This document shows, one piece after another, positions 49,423 through 62,474 of a stretch of 64,000 nucleotides of DNA. The position numbers and the translations under genes were made by a program. Numbering within the stretch: the stretch's first letter is position 1; the number at the start of each line of letters is the position of its first letter. The notes below the pieces were generated by a model. The model was not told the DNA's origin, did no database searches, and saw only the letters and a list, made by a program, of their open reading frames with translations. This stretch comes from Mya arenaria (lineage: Eukaryota > Mollusca > Bivalvia > Myida > Myidae): positions 69,394,046 to 69,458,045 of the forward strand of contig NC_069125.1 in the NCBI RefSeq assembly GCF_026914265.1. Reading direction: 5' to 3'.

Positions 49423-49997
49423 TACGAAACGTGCCCGAGGGTCGGATTTTTCTATCCGGAACGGACACACATGATTGATATTTTTTCTAGCATACCTTAA
49501 AGTACATTTCTTTTGTGAAAATATACATAGAAAAGCACATTTTTGTATATTTCACCAAAAAGCGCGTGCGATGATGTGTAATGACTGACGCCATGACGCG
49601 CAGTAATTTTTATCTACTGTATATATCAATAAGTTCCTTCAGTATCACGTCTTTTAAGAGTTATTTTGCTTTGTTTTGAAGGTATATTTTTGTAAAGTAA
49701 ATGTTAATGAACCAATCTATTGAAATCTCATAATTATGGTTACATAAAGGGTTTAATAAATTAAATAGAATTCAAAGTATTACGTCACAGCGTTTGTCAT
49801 GGCATGGAGGTAGATTTCAGATGGAATTTTCCAGCACGGCTGAATTCACTATCCGGTGTGCTAGAACAATGCTATGTTACACAAATGTTATATAAGAAAA
49901 AAATGAGGAATATCTATATTTTAAGTTAATACGTGTTTACGCTTTAGTGTTTAACTGACCGGCTATAACTTATAAATAAAGCTATTTTGATGCATTT

Positions 49998-50075
49998 GTG
50001 GTCTGTGGTGTTTGTATGTCTGTGTCTCTCGTTCAGTGTCGTTTGGGTCCTTACCGACAATGTGGCTTCTGTCAT
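49998..50075 (+). repeat. Dispersed repeat family fragment
   Basis: GTGTCTCTCGTTCAGTGTCG and TTTGGGTCCTTACC match the family core. A poly(C) run lies at about 50161-50172. Confidence 0.45.
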
Positions 50076-50565
50076 AATACTGGTATGCAAGTACATTTAA
50101 AATGGACAGAGACTATTGTCCTTAGAAATGTTTGGCCTTTGCATAACATTCAGCTGAAATCCCCCCCCCCCCCATTAATGAAATGAATATTTACATTGGT
50201 TGGTGTTTGATGGCTGATCCCATCGGAAATATTAACTAAGAGCATTATGAGTTTCAGAACTTTTCAGAATGGTACAGTCACACATATTGACGATTTCTAA
50301 AGAATGTATTCGTTTGTCAACGTCAAACTTACATTTGTGCAGAGAAAACATATCTCCAATAGTTAAAATGCTTGTTTTCGTGCATGGTTTGTGTGTTATT
50401 GGCATTTTATTAACCAAATTGGCCGATTTTGCTTTTTAGTTGCTAGCGAAATTCTATAACGCCGCCATTTTGTTTATACGGATGTGACGTTTTGACGATT
50501 TCTTACCTAAGCGATGTGGATATACATACAAACAAATAAGTTTACATTACTAAAACATAATGGGA

Positions 50566-50775
50566 CTTTAAAGCCCCCCAATGAACACCTGTATCGGTGA
50601 CCGTTCCAGGGCGGTGTATAATGTTAATTATGTGTTGATGCTTGTGTGGTATATTTGCATTGTTTGGTAATTTTTGTCGTTTGGTTCTCTCTCGTTCAGT
50701 GTATGTTAGGCATTAGTTCTGTGTATTTAAACAGGGTCGTTGGGTACTGGGCTTGTCCCTGAAAATTCCATAACG
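50566..50775 (+). repeat. Dispersed repeat family copy
   Basis: Shows TGACCGTTCCAGGGCGGTGT, TCTCTCGTTCAGTGTATGTT, TTTAAACAGGGTCG and TACTGGGCTTGTCCCTG. Confidence 0.6.
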
Positions 50776-51835
50776 ATATAAAACGATAATAAATCATAAT
50801 CATTGAGCAGCAATAATGATTAAACATGTATTAATATTTTATAAGTCTTAAATTGAAATAAATACACTAAATGTACAATGTACAATGACGTCATCAGGAG
50901 AAATCCTTGAAGTGTCAGGATCTGAAGAGAACAGACATTCATGTTTTAAATGTCCGCATGTATCAAGAGTCAATTTGCCTCTTAACGCAATTAATAACAC
51001 TTTTCGTTCGATCATATAGTTTAATTTATGAGTTAACAAACGTTTTACAAAACAATAAATATCTATCCTCGCATTTCACACGAAGCGGTTTAATTAATGC
51101 TGAATGTGAAAAGCGAAAATATGAAGTTGAAATCAACCTCATACATATTATATTTTACCACGGTTGCAGTAGAAAACCAGCGTTCAGCCCTTCCTACACC
51201 TATCCACCTTAAATGATTAAACCAGGTATACATTTTGTTTGCCTATTGTTTCTTATTATCATACAATGCGCATAAATAGTAACTTCGTGAGTGTAACTAT
51301 TACTATAAAATACAGAACTTATTTTAAACATGTCTCTGTATGTTAGTATCACGATTTTATTCGAAGAGATATTTTTTACAAGTCAATATGCACCTTACCA
51401 CTCATTCCATACCGCCCCGATAACCACTGGACATGACACCACCGTATCCGACACTGTGTCATCCAAAGCCGTATCAACCAGCGCCACCTCCATATCCGAC
51501 TCCGTACCTGCCAGCATCCTATCCACCGCCGTATCCGCCACACCGTGTCTACCACCTCCGTATCCGCGACTCATTCCCTATCCACAGGCGCCAGTGCCGT
51601 ACTCGCCTCCGTAGCCACCGTTACTCTTACCATTGCATGGTGGCCGTTTAACACGGGCAGAAACTGCAACAGAAATATAACCAACAAACTTTAAACCGAT
51701 CGATTGTTTTCATACAAAAAAAGCTAAATTCAATACAAATTTTGTTTATTATTAATCAACTATCACGTATTTGACGCAATACGGGGGTAAAAGCGCTACC
51801 AATACCAGACAATTAAAGACAATATATGCCAGAAA

Positions 51836-51992
51836 CCCGGTTTAATGGCACTGGGGAAACGCCAAAGACATAGAACATAAAACAAAAAATCACAAACAAG
51901 AAACATGGAAGAACAGCACAAAACACCACAAACAGCACAGTGCATACATACTATATATAAAAACTAGGTATGTTTATCAATGATTGTTAGGT
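51836..51992 (-). repeat. Dispersed repeat family copy inside intron 1 of copy F
   Basis: On the minus strand it matches 25830-25975: TGTTGTTTGTGGTGTTTTGT, TTTGTGATTTTTTG and GGCGTTTCCCCAGTGCCATT. Confidence 0.6.
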
Positions 51993-52526
51993 ACAAAACT
52001 CGCCAAATATAGGATTCGAGAAATGGGCAATTTTCATTGGCTTTCGAAACTCGCCTAATATGAGAAATATGAAATTATTTTAAAAGGTAGTCATTTTGTT
52101 TTCCGTTTTTCCGACTGTTTTGAATTTTTTTGCTTCGTATAAACCTTTTTGGAATACTTGAACCTATTGAATGATTGACCTACTCTGTACGGTTTGATAT
52201 AACAGTTGTATTTAACCCGTTGGTTGATTTTACGACTATTATGCTTTTGTACACCGACAAAATGGACGACGAAGGTGAAACATTTGACGTTTTGGCAAAC
52301 GATTTACAAAATTAAGATAAAAAGACATGCTTCCTTACATTGTACAGTGCTTTATACATAAGTATGTGCAATGTCACTTTAAGGATGCATGTCAAAATCA
52401 GCAAAGTCAAGTCTAGAAAAGCAGACACCATGAATGAATAATGGATGAATACGGCTTCAGTGTAAACTTAAGGTAAGTTATAAGAATGATTTTAACCAAA
52501 ATGGTAATAGTTAATTAATAAAATAC

Positions 52527-52664
52527 TTATTAATTATGTGATTTCATATTGGCCCAGTTATTTGTCCTCGGTCATCTGTATTTGCCTTCGCCCTTTCGGG
52601 CTCGGGCAAATACAGCTAAACTCGGACAAATAACTAGGCCAATATGAAATCACCTAATTAATAA
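52527..52664. mobile_element. Near-perfect palindrome of about 138 bp (MITE-like) in intron 1 of copy F
   Basis: Left arm TTATTAATTATGTGATTTCA continuing through GGCCCAGTTATTTGTCC. The right arm is its reverse complement with few mismatches. The central loop is around TTCGCCCTTTCGGGCTCGGG. It is a different sequence from the palindrome at 2855-3002. Confidence 0.6.
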
Positions 52665-53054
52665 CATTATAATAACATGATGTCTTAGTAATTAATTGAA
52701 AATGTTATAGGCATTATAAAGTAATGTCGATACATATTGTAGAGACCCATATATACTTTTTTAAACCTAGCGATTTAATTTATTGCTAGGGCCTCTGCTG
52801 ATGGTAACAATCGATAAAAGCTGTCTGTAGCTGTGGTTATACAAGAACTACTGACTGACATAACATGTGCCAGCATAACATACATAATAATATTCATCTT
52901 CAAGTATATAAGCTGTAACTTATGCAATGTTGTAGCCATCGTATGAAGCAGTCTCTTCTAACATACTTTAACAAAAACACATCCAAGTGTCTAAACTAGT
53001 CCTACCTGCATTGACTGCGTCTCGAGCGCAAACTAACAGCCATTGATACATTAT

Positions 53055-53290
53055 GGTGATGTGTCTGGTCGGTGAAACCTCCTTGACTGCGGCTACATCA
53101 AGCCCCTGCTTTATACTTTTCACTCAATCAGCATGTCATCTAAAACACAAGAAATACTTCGTTCGTTTACAGTTATTTGTGTTTTTGAAAAAAAAAGATC
53201 GATCAATCAGCCGATTGTCACCACAGTTTACTTTCTATCCAAAGAAAATCGTGTAAAGATTTCCTAATCAGACGGAAATCATGATGCACA
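53055..53290 (-). promoter_or_regulatory. Relic promoter of copy F
   Basis: Minus strand: TATAAAG at 53115-53109, an AGATGAC box near 53134-53128, TGATTGATCGATC near 53210, and an octamer-like site worn to ATTTCC near 53272. It is colinear with the promoters of B and E. No clear minisatellite was found beyond it. Confidence 0.5.
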
Positions 53291-55589
53291 TACATTTATA
53301 AAAATCTTTAACATGGAGATCCGGAATACTACTTTATTTTGAATCAGAATCCTTAAAACCATTAGGTATAAATATAGAATAATATGTCTAAATATTGCTT
53401 GATTTTCGTATATTTCATTTATTTTGTGGCTTACAGTGGAATTTTCATAATACGTAATGATAACTGATAAGTTGCGAAACGTACATATAGGTAAAGCCCA
53501 GCTATGGTAGGTTTCGAGGACATTTGATATCTAGAGATTCGTTTTCTTGAATAATTCAGACAATATCAACACATTTCCTACTAGTGTATGCCAACGTTGA
53601 ACTGTAATCAAGTGTAAGCAAGAATGAATATTCATTACATAATACCGTTAGCAAACAACCATGAGTAATATTCCCGTTGGTTTGTTTCCATTAAACTAGT
53701 ATATATTATATAAATCAGTGGCTAGCCAAGCGAGCGATGACATATGGGGACGAGAACGTCTCTGCTTTGAGTTGATTGTTTATGCACTACAGGAACCATC
53801 TTAAGACTATAACTACACAAAAGGTTTACGGAAATATAAGCACTTGCAGTACAGGCCCCTTAGAATCATCCTGATTCATTAGAAGTTTGATAATGATAAA
53901 CATTCTTATCCATTAGAGGTTTAATAATGATAAATCTTACAAAAATGTGGTACGCATAGTCTAATCACTATATGCATATATCCAGCATGCTGTCAATATA
54001 TACAAATATATATTTATTGCTCAAATTAAATAATATTTTGAGTTATAATCGCTATTCCAATACTTTTAGATTTCACATTTCGCCACCAGACTGTTTCTCC
54101 TTTAATACGCGAATCAAGGCTGATAATATAAATAGTTATTTGTTTTGTTTTGATGGACAACCAAATCAGCGATAAATAAGGAAACCCGTGTACTAAATTA
54201 CGATTTAAGAAAAAGCATGAAATATACTTATTTATGTATTGTTCAACGTCAAGGTACTAAGTCGGGTCGAACTCGTATGGATAATGGGAAAACGTAACAC
54301 AAGCTTTGAATGAAAATAGGGCATTTATTAATGCTAAAAAAGTGTTTTTACGAAATATCGTAAAATAAAACATAAGTGTCAATAGCATGTGTATAATAAC
54401 ATTTCCCGAAATACATATCTGGGTGGAAAAACTTATATATACGAATATGAGTATCCCAATTTCACTTACATTCTGCCTCCCTGTTCCTGGTAAGTATGCG
54501 TTTCTGATTTTCAGAGAAGGCAGAATAACAGTTAAGCTGCTGGAGTTGGTGTTTTTGTTTTTTGAAGGAAGAGAGATGAACAGTAAAGCTAAATATATTT
54601 TGGTTGAATTTCTGTAAGAAAATACTGATGAAAAGTGAAGTAAAGCGCCTTATCCTTGAAAAGCATTTTGAAGAACAAAAACACACTGCAACACTCATTG
54701 TGTTTGGACAGCCGAGTGGTATTTACTTTAAGTATTTTTTTCCACATGAATGTATTACTTAATTAGGCTTAATAATTGTTATTTAACGTGTTCATGCAAA
54801 TTCAAATGAATTTGAAATAAAGATACATTGATTAGATCGATTGAATGTAATCGCGACAGGCACAACTATTCAATGACTTAATGGCCTCAATAAAAGGAGA
54901 GAAGAATAGCAAATATATATGAAGAAAGAAGGGAAGAAGCAGCAATACAATTATGCATATGACATACATGATAGGTTATATATATAAATATATATCTTAA
55001 GAAAAGCATTATTGTAATAATTAACAATCAATTACAAAACGCATCATTACAAGTAAGAATTGTTATGACCATCAAACGTAACAGACATAGAGAAAAACAA
55101 AATTTAGTGAAAAACAGTTAAACAAAAGTAATTTCAAATAAGAAATTTGCTTAAATTTGAGTACATAGAATAAGAATAATGTCCGCAGTCAGAAAGTTCA
55201 CAAAATAGCTTTACTGGTGCTGGGTCCACATAATTTAATACACGTGAAATATTGAACGCACTTTATGACGACTATTTAAAAACACGTTCTTGAACTGTAG
55301 AAACTTTTATAGAAACTTATTCGGATTTCCGACTACCAACTTCCAACTACCTCCCAACTTTACCGTCATGAATTCTGCCCCTGATATACCAAATATTCGA
55401 GAACATTTTAAGAATCTTCAAGAACTTTCCTTCAAGTTCGATAAGAATCTTGTTTAGAAACTTGAAATTCTTTACATGAAATAAATAAAAAGTTTAAGTA
55501 CATTCTCAAAAATCCTGACAAAATCATTAAAAAACTGTATGCACAGGTCCCTGTCCCAAATAACATAAAATTTATACAGTAGCATGACA
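53291..55589. other. AT-rich intergenic, nothing recognised
   Basis: No supported gene or repeat. Open frames near 54390-54620 lack family features. Confidence 0.45.
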
Positions 55590-56210
55590 AAACTCACTTT
55601 TTGCAAATTTGATGGTCATCTTGGCATCTGTGAGTTGATAGAAGAAAACCCTGATTCACAAGCCGTTGAAATGTAGCCGGCGAATTCTTCACCCTTAATG
55701 GCAAAACCTTGTACAGGTAAAGGCCATTAGGTGTCTCAAAGGCTGTATCTTCTTAACTCGTTCTGGTATTGGAAAACAATCCTTTGAGAAAATCAAATTT
55801 TGTCACATATTTCGCTTTTACCATTTTGTTTATGCAATTATCGATTCTCGATATAGATATCCGTTTGGTCACATTATTTATTTTACAATAATATGTGCAC
55901 ATTCTGTATGTCCTATTTAGTATCGGCACAAGAACATATTATGAACTTTTATTGCTCTGAATTGGTTCAATGAAGTCATAATACAACACAACACATCTTA
56001 CTTTGTCTCTAAGGTATTGCTGTCTCAAAGGATTCATGCTATATGGATGTTGTTTTAACAGGTTTAATGTCCTTAACAACGCCAGCATGATAAATTGTAT
56101 CAGTCCTTGTTGCTCATATTCATTGATAAATCGTTCATATTCATTCCTTTGTGATGGCTCCAGTTGATCAAGTTTCTGGTCTAGATTTTGAAGAATTAAA
56201 CGTTTTCAGC
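55590..56210 (-). mobile_element. Fossil of a Ty3/Gypsy LTR retrotransposon (reverse-transcriptase region)
   Basis: The minus strand shows remnants of the region just before and within a Gypsy-type reverse transcriptase, including an ATFQRL-like block and the spacer before it. The copy is old and clearly broken, with several interruptions. Only this part of the pol region was recognised. LTRs, gag and integrase were not identified with confidence. Confidence 0.6.
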
Positions 56211-59200
56211 TTAGCGGAACCAGGATCTGACATACCAGTGTTATCACAATTGCACTCTAATTCATCATAGTGGCATGTTTCATGTGTGACAGAGTATACA
56301 ACCGACACTGGTTTATCAAAAAGTTACACGTTAACAAAACTAATTTATGTTTGTTAACGCCTTCCAGGATGGTTAACAACAAAATAAAGATCATACTTTC
56401 TGTCGACAGTGCATGGACCAAACTATCTAGCCTTAATGGTTTCCCAAGTATTTACTGAACAGAAGAGCAAGGACAACAATAAGAGAACAATTAGATTTTG
56501 CCAAGTATGTTCGGGAGTCATCCAGACAAGGTGAAAGGGGTTTGTTTATATCTGTATTAAGGACTGACCTATATAAGTGTTAGTTTAGTCAACATCTGTG
56601 TTATTGTTGTTCTCATTCTCTTGATTAGCCATAGCTGCTCGAGTAACTGCGTACGAAGAATAAAGGTCAGAGATGTTTTGCTAAGTGGAATCAGAGATCT
56701 GATTCACCTAAGTTGTTTCAGTTACAAGTGGGGCTATCGCAACTGTATTTGATCATTGCCTAGAAGTAAATGGGCACCCCTAAAGAGTAATAATGGTCTA
56801 TTAGAATCAACCACTGGATCAGTAACCAAATATAAGATAAAATGAAGTCTTCGAGGAAGTTATTAACGAATCTAAACTCTTCTCTCTGAATAAGGACAAC
56901 TATTCCTGAAGAAGTCATCTCAGAGAAGCGTATCTGTGAACGTCAAATAATAAAATTTTGAACCGAGGAGTTTCTTTATTTTTAGTCAAAAATCTCTGCT
57001 TCGAATCCTTTTAAGAACTTCTAAGTTACATCTGAGAATTTCTCGTTTAAATTCGCAGTGGTTATGAACGGAGTATAAACATTTTAACGCAGATATTGTT
57101 TGGAGTATAGCTTTCTTTGTACTGGGAATTGACATGCGCCTTATGAATATTCTAATCACAGTGTTGATATTTAGCATTCATAGTCACTGTCATTGTGACA
57201 CCATTTGAATATATATTGTTTTTCAAATTAAGCTGCATATAAATTTTACGTCGTTTGCAGATGCTATTGTTTTCCCTGTTCTTGACATTAGGCTTCACTG
57301 ATCTTTTGATTGACAACTTTAATTTCATTATTTGGGTGAGCATCAATCGAAAGTTGAATGGTGACATTGCAGTCGTGTGTCGCCTCGGCACAGTAGGGAC
57401 ACTGGGACATTTTAATCTGAAGGCGAAAGCGTGTCGAAAGTTTACACTTCAAGATGCAATCATTTGTTACACATTTCAAAGAAAAACAATATTGGACAAG
57501 TGACATATACTTCCAAAGTGCGCTTTGATCTTAAATATTATGACCTCAGTGAGTTATGCTATATGCTATACACTTCTGTGAATTTGGATTTACATCCTAG
57601 AGAAGCAGTTATTGTTCTGAACGAACGAGTAGACAAACAGGCGAACGGACAGGCAATGCATTACATATTTCTTATTCAAGTGGGAAAGTTGTCAGTCGCT
57701 TGCAGTGAAACTAGAAACAATAACATATTCTACTAACAGGTGAAATCGAAGAATGCCCTGATTATGGAGGCCAATTAGATCATGTACGGACTGCCAACGC
57801 CTTTCAATGACCAAAGTTGTCGATAGGTTGTTAAACCCAAACAAAACCAACATAATAAATGAATCAAATACGTATTTGCCTCCATTTTAGACAAAAAACC
57901 CTTATATACTTGATATTAAAAAACAACAACATATATTACACATTCCTTTAAATTTTATAGAGCTCTAGTTCCTCATTTTAAATTATATTTATATGTTGTA
58001 ATTTTTATATATGCACCAAATACTACTACGACTATGACACAATCAGTAAACTACTATCCACAGTACACTATTTCATAGTGTACAGCTATACCCAGTACAC
58101 AAAATATTATACCCAGTCCATATAATGTGGACATATCAAGGCTGTATCTTAATAATGAGTAATTCGAACAGCTCAGAAATAAATTCGAGTTCAAGCTGAA
58201 GTTCAACTTAAATCAGAGATATAATGAACACATGTGAAAATTTTGAGAGTGCTGTTAGGTTTCAAAAACGTATTGCACTGCTTTCAAACAAATCTGGGAT
58301 ATATTGCATGTTTACAGGTTGGAAAAACATCTGACAATAATAATCATTTAAAATTAACAGAAAAATCGTGTAAAGAAATACCTGTTCATTACATAAATAT
58401 TGCTTACGTCTCGCAAGGCCTACTATTTCCTGTGTACGGCGATCCACCGTGAAAAGGTATTCATTTTAAAACAGTATCTGGTGATGGTTTTTGTTACGGT
58501 ATTGGGTGTGTGACCATACCCATAAACGAGGTTAAGTACCTGGCATTCTAGTTGTACCGTCACAAATAATAGTATTGATTTGTTTTGATATGGTTTACTA
58601 AACAATAAAGTCTCCATTTATTTCCATTTCTATTAGATCATTCGATCACTCCAAAATAGGATTTTACTAAGTAGCGGTAGAGGAATTGCTTAACAAGTCA
58701 AGTAGACAGTGTATCGTACTACTAAAAAATATGTTATGCGTTATTGCCTGTCATAATTTGTGAACCGCTGTCGGACAGATAATTGCAGGCATAGGAATGC
58801 TAAATCAAAAATCCCAATTACTTGGACCAGGATTTTTATCGAAAAATCAAAACAATGATTAGAATTATCATATCCTCGAATTATCCTTATACAAGTAGCT
58901 TGTAAATGCTGTGGTCTACATAGGTTTTATTGGTAAGAAAAAGTTACGTGTTTTAGCAAGGGAGGTAGGTACTCGGTTCCGATGCATTCCCAATATGTTT
59001 GGATTCATTGATGAAGGAAACGACAACCAATTGTGTCGGAATATAGAAATCCAGCTCATATCCGGTCACTGGAGACTCTGAATTAGTCATGTGGGAGTCC
59101 ATGTGTTGAATAAAAGAACTGCCTTTATTTTCAGCGTTCGGGTTGTATTATTTATAATAAAATCACAGCCACGGTTTTGATTACTTATTTAGTCTATGAC

Positions 59201-59799
59201 TGCAATATTTAGGGGTATATTGCAAAATCATCCAATTCGAAATTCTAATTTTCACAGAGCAGAACTTTTTGTACATTACATTTCCACAAGCTTACCGAGA
59301 AAAAACTTGTAAGTGGAGAGTTTAAAATAGAAAGGAATCCTTCGAACAACAAATTAGGCACACAACTTATTATACATTAACAAGTGTTTTTTCTTTACTT
59401 TTAATTTTATACATTATTATGCTTTTTTTGTACTGTACGTAAGTTCACTAGACCATAATGATAAAGATTCTTCAAGTTCGTTTAGTTCTTTGCAGTACCA
59501 TTAACTTTTGTTAAACGTTTGTGTTTCAGCATTTTTTGTATCCAGAGAGGCAATTCAGGTCACGATGAGTCACAGAGTTATGGTTCAACTACTTCACATA
59601 AGTTCACATTGCCATAATTATATCGATGATTCAAGTTATATTTGATTCATTTCAGAACTGTTCATGTTCTGATGAAAAGCTGATTTTTGGCTGAATTTAG
59701 TAATTATACAAATAGTCAATACTCTGAACATATTGAAGATTAGCGTATACAACCTGTCAAAACGCACTTACACTAACACCAACACGCGTGCCTAAATGA
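56211..59799. other. Intergenic, nothing secure
   Basis: Two adjoining open frames (57255-57503 and 57431-57736, +) follow a CGTTTGCAG acceptor-like site, and the first begins with the hydrophobic MQMLLFSLFLTLGFTDLLI. No family is recognised and coding is doubtful. The rest is AT-rich. Confidence 0.35.
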
Positions 59800-60385
59800 T
59801 ATATATATAGATGTAGAAAAGTCTTATTAAAATATATGACGCACGAAATAATCACCATGTAAAAAGAGCTTTCCAAGACTATGCAAATTACATAGGAGAA
59901 AAACTTTTGTAAGATTCTTTTTTAAATGAACGAAACTGGACTTTTGAAAATATCTGAATAGACTTAATGAGAAACAGAATCAACCTGACGTTGACTGATC
60001 AGTATTTTATCAATGAAGAACTCAAGTCTGACAAACAATACTAACCAAAATAACGAGTCAATTGCAGATTTTCTAAATATTGATATAGAAAATAGTCTTA
60101 ATGACGAGATCGGTTTAGATCAAGTATATAAAGTTGTACATACTCCTAACAACGGTAAGACTCCGGCTGGGTTTGACCGAATAATACATGGATATATCAA
60201 AGGTAGCTTAATTATGCTTCTGAATCTATATGATATATGCTTTAGTATTATTCTGAAAAATGGATATTTGCCAGATTCACGGACAGTAAGCTGCATAGAA
60301 CCAATTCACATAAAGCAGATATTTCGTTACTAAAACAGTTATCGCCCAATAAACGCAGTTATGGACACGCGGCAGTAAGGAAATA
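59800..60385 (+). mobile_element. Worn LINE fragment (start of the reverse transcriptase)
   Basis: The open frame 60013-60333 reads SLNDEIGLDQVYKVVHTPNN, GKTPAGFDRIIHGYIKGSL and LKNGYLPDSRTV. This is the block just upstream of the RT core in LINEs (compare N-G-K-[ST]-P-G-x-D). The frame is lost soon after. Confidence 0.7.
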
Positions 60386-61908
60386 AGTTAGGAAAGGCAT
60401 ATTGATACTTAAATAGTTATCATAATCACTGTCTTGACAATTTATAGTGAAAGCAGAGAGCTATGTGTTGATAGATCTGGCCGTTACAAATTATAAGGCA
60501 GAACGAATGTCTTAACGTGTTATGAGCGCAAATGGGCGCGTCATTTGAGCGTGAAAGTCACTTGGTAATTGAGCTAGAGTGGTCGGTAATATTGGCGGGC
60601 AGATCAGTTCTAGGCTTGACTTCTAACAGTGAACGTCGATTTCATTCAAATTTGAAAAATATATTTATATACTTGTTTAAAATTTGTTTTTCACATGAAT
60701 GCATGTCCGGATGGATTCCGTCGTTCCTATTTTCTGAGGAATGAATTAGAGGTTATCTGTTTAGTTAAGCCCTACGTGCATCGCTTCGGCAACACGTTTC
60801 ATCCACAATGTGTTTTTCGTGGGCGGCTGTCATTCCTATTATTGACGCCTATTGGTCTACAGGTTTCATCAGGGCATGTGCCGGGTGTGCCGGCAGAATT
60901 CAGACTAAATAGAACAGTATGTTCGAACTTTACAGTGTTGTTAAAGTATTTATGAAGAGTATTTGTTTATCGTTTGTGTGTGTCTCACTGTTCCACTCTG
61001 TGCTAAAATAAATCAAAGTCTTGTCCCATTCAAACATGTGTTTGTCTTTAGTGCGTAGGGACGTTAAGACCATAAAGGATTTGTAGTGAATGCATAAGTT
61101 TATTCAAGAGTGTTCTTGGATGAGTAAGATAGAAGTGTAAAATAGGTGTATGGTATTATGCGTAAAAAATGTTTGTTTTCACTAACCCGGTCGATTCTAT
61201 ATTTTCACTTTGAAAAATCATTGTGCCATGCGTTTTAGTTTGTAGACCACATGCTTGGATACTATAGTACCTATAATCGAAATCAGGTCTCGCCAGATCT
61301 ACTTTTCGACATGACATGTTATAAGAATTAATGCGCCGGGGTTACAAAATTGGATGTATGGTGTTATGCGGTTTAAAATAGTGCATTAAAAGACCACTTT
61401 ATTCAAATAGGTTCATAAGATTGCAACGTTAATGTGAATTTGAAAGAAAGCTGAATAATCATGGTTAGGAAGGGAGGGAAATAGATAATTATAGATAATT
61501 ATGGAGAATATAGAAACGTGTTCGCTAAAAGACCCTGTCTTACTTTACCTAGTACAAATAGTCAATATCAGGTCTCATTTAATTAACTTTACACTAGCAA
61601 AAAACTTGCGAGTATATAAAGGTTCATCAGTTACTGTTATGAATAGAACTAATTTATTTATAAATCGTCAGTTGACATTACCTACTCTTAGGTAATGACA
61701 GTCACTTATCGGTTAGAGGTTTGAGCCTCTAAAAAATATTTTTGATTCGACTTTTACTACCTGTGTCCAGAATTGAAAACAAGTAAAATCAAGCTTTTCG
61801 CGCCTACAGCCTTTCAACGCATTCCGCGCTTTCATTTTAATGAGTATCGGTCATGCGATACACTTTGTTACAACTGTTGTGACAAGAGTAAGGTAAAGTA
61901 TTAAATAA
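60386..61908. other. Intergenic, nothing recognised
   Basis: Open frames at 60532-60955 have locally higher GC but no recognisable motif. Confidence 0.4.
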
Positions 61909-62105
61909 GGGTTTAAAACCCCCAGATTGCACCCGTTGCTGTGATCGTTTTAAGGCGGATACCCCAATACTAACGGATACATTATTGTGATGCATGTGTG
62001 ATATATTCTTGGGTTGTTGGTACATTTTGTGTTTCTTGTTCAGTGTATGTTCGACCTTAGTTGTGTGCATTCAACAAGGTATTTGGTGTTATTGTTGGCT
62101 ACTGG
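61909..62105 (+). repeat. Dispersed repeat family copy
   Basis: Begins GGGTTTAAAACCCCCAG and contains TGTGATCGTTTTAAGGCGG, TTTCTTGTTCAGTGTATGTT and TTGGCTACTGG. Confidence 0.6.
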
Positions 62106-62174
62106 TCACTTCACCTCTAGTTTCCATTTCAGATAACAAGTTACCATTGGGCAAAACGAATGAGTAAACACCAA

Positions 62175-62265
62175 TTGCATTTTCAAAATGCTTTAATTAA
62201 AATAAATACACTGAATGTATATTGTAGAATGAGGTTATCAGTAGAAGTTCGTAAGATGTCAGTAT
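62175..62265 (-). other. 3'UTR exon and poly(A) signal of copy G
   Basis: Minus strand: acceptor TTTTTCTCTCCAG is followed by ATACTGACATC, the conserved start of the UTR exon. ATTAAA lies at 62197-62192. Confidence 0.7.
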
Positions 62266-62474
62266 CTGGAGAGAAAAAAAACATTCATATTTTAATTGGC
62301 TATTTGTTCTCAGTCATTTGCCTCTTAACCCTATTTAATAAAATGCTCGATCGATCATACGGTATCAACAAACGTTTCATAAAAGAATATCTCTAAACGT
62401 ATTTCAAAAAAGCGGTTTAATAAATGTTGTATGCGAAACTCGAGAATATTAAGATGAAACCTACCTCATAGAGT

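Larger units (their letters stand above)
50850..53054 (-). pseudogene. Copy F: degenerate member of the Gly/Tyr-rich family
   Basis: Read on the minus strand, exon 1 (53054-53006) keeps its length of 49 nt and its donor, but the ATG has become ATA. A new in-frame ATG follows at once (53051-53049), and charged residues spoil the signal peptide. Exon 2 (51663-51399) begins VSARVKRPPCNGKSNGGYGG, meets a TAG at 51580-51578, and is 265 nt long, so it is out of frame. The first bases of exon 3 (from 51207) are joined to the second half of the Cys-tail exon by a deletion, with further shifts. The 3'UTR exon from 50921 survives, but its poly(A) signal is altered. Intron 1 carries a palindrome and a dispersed repeat. 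TATAAAG remains at 53115-53109. Confidence 0.8.

Noticed and set aside
53340-53520. Minisatellite remnant upstream of copy F
   Set aside because: Short pieces such as AAAGCCCAGCTATGGTAGG recall the monomer, but no periodicity could be seen.
57255-57736. Two-exon secreted protein gene
   Set aside because: The frames overlap rather than splice, and have no recognisable motif and no conservation evidence.
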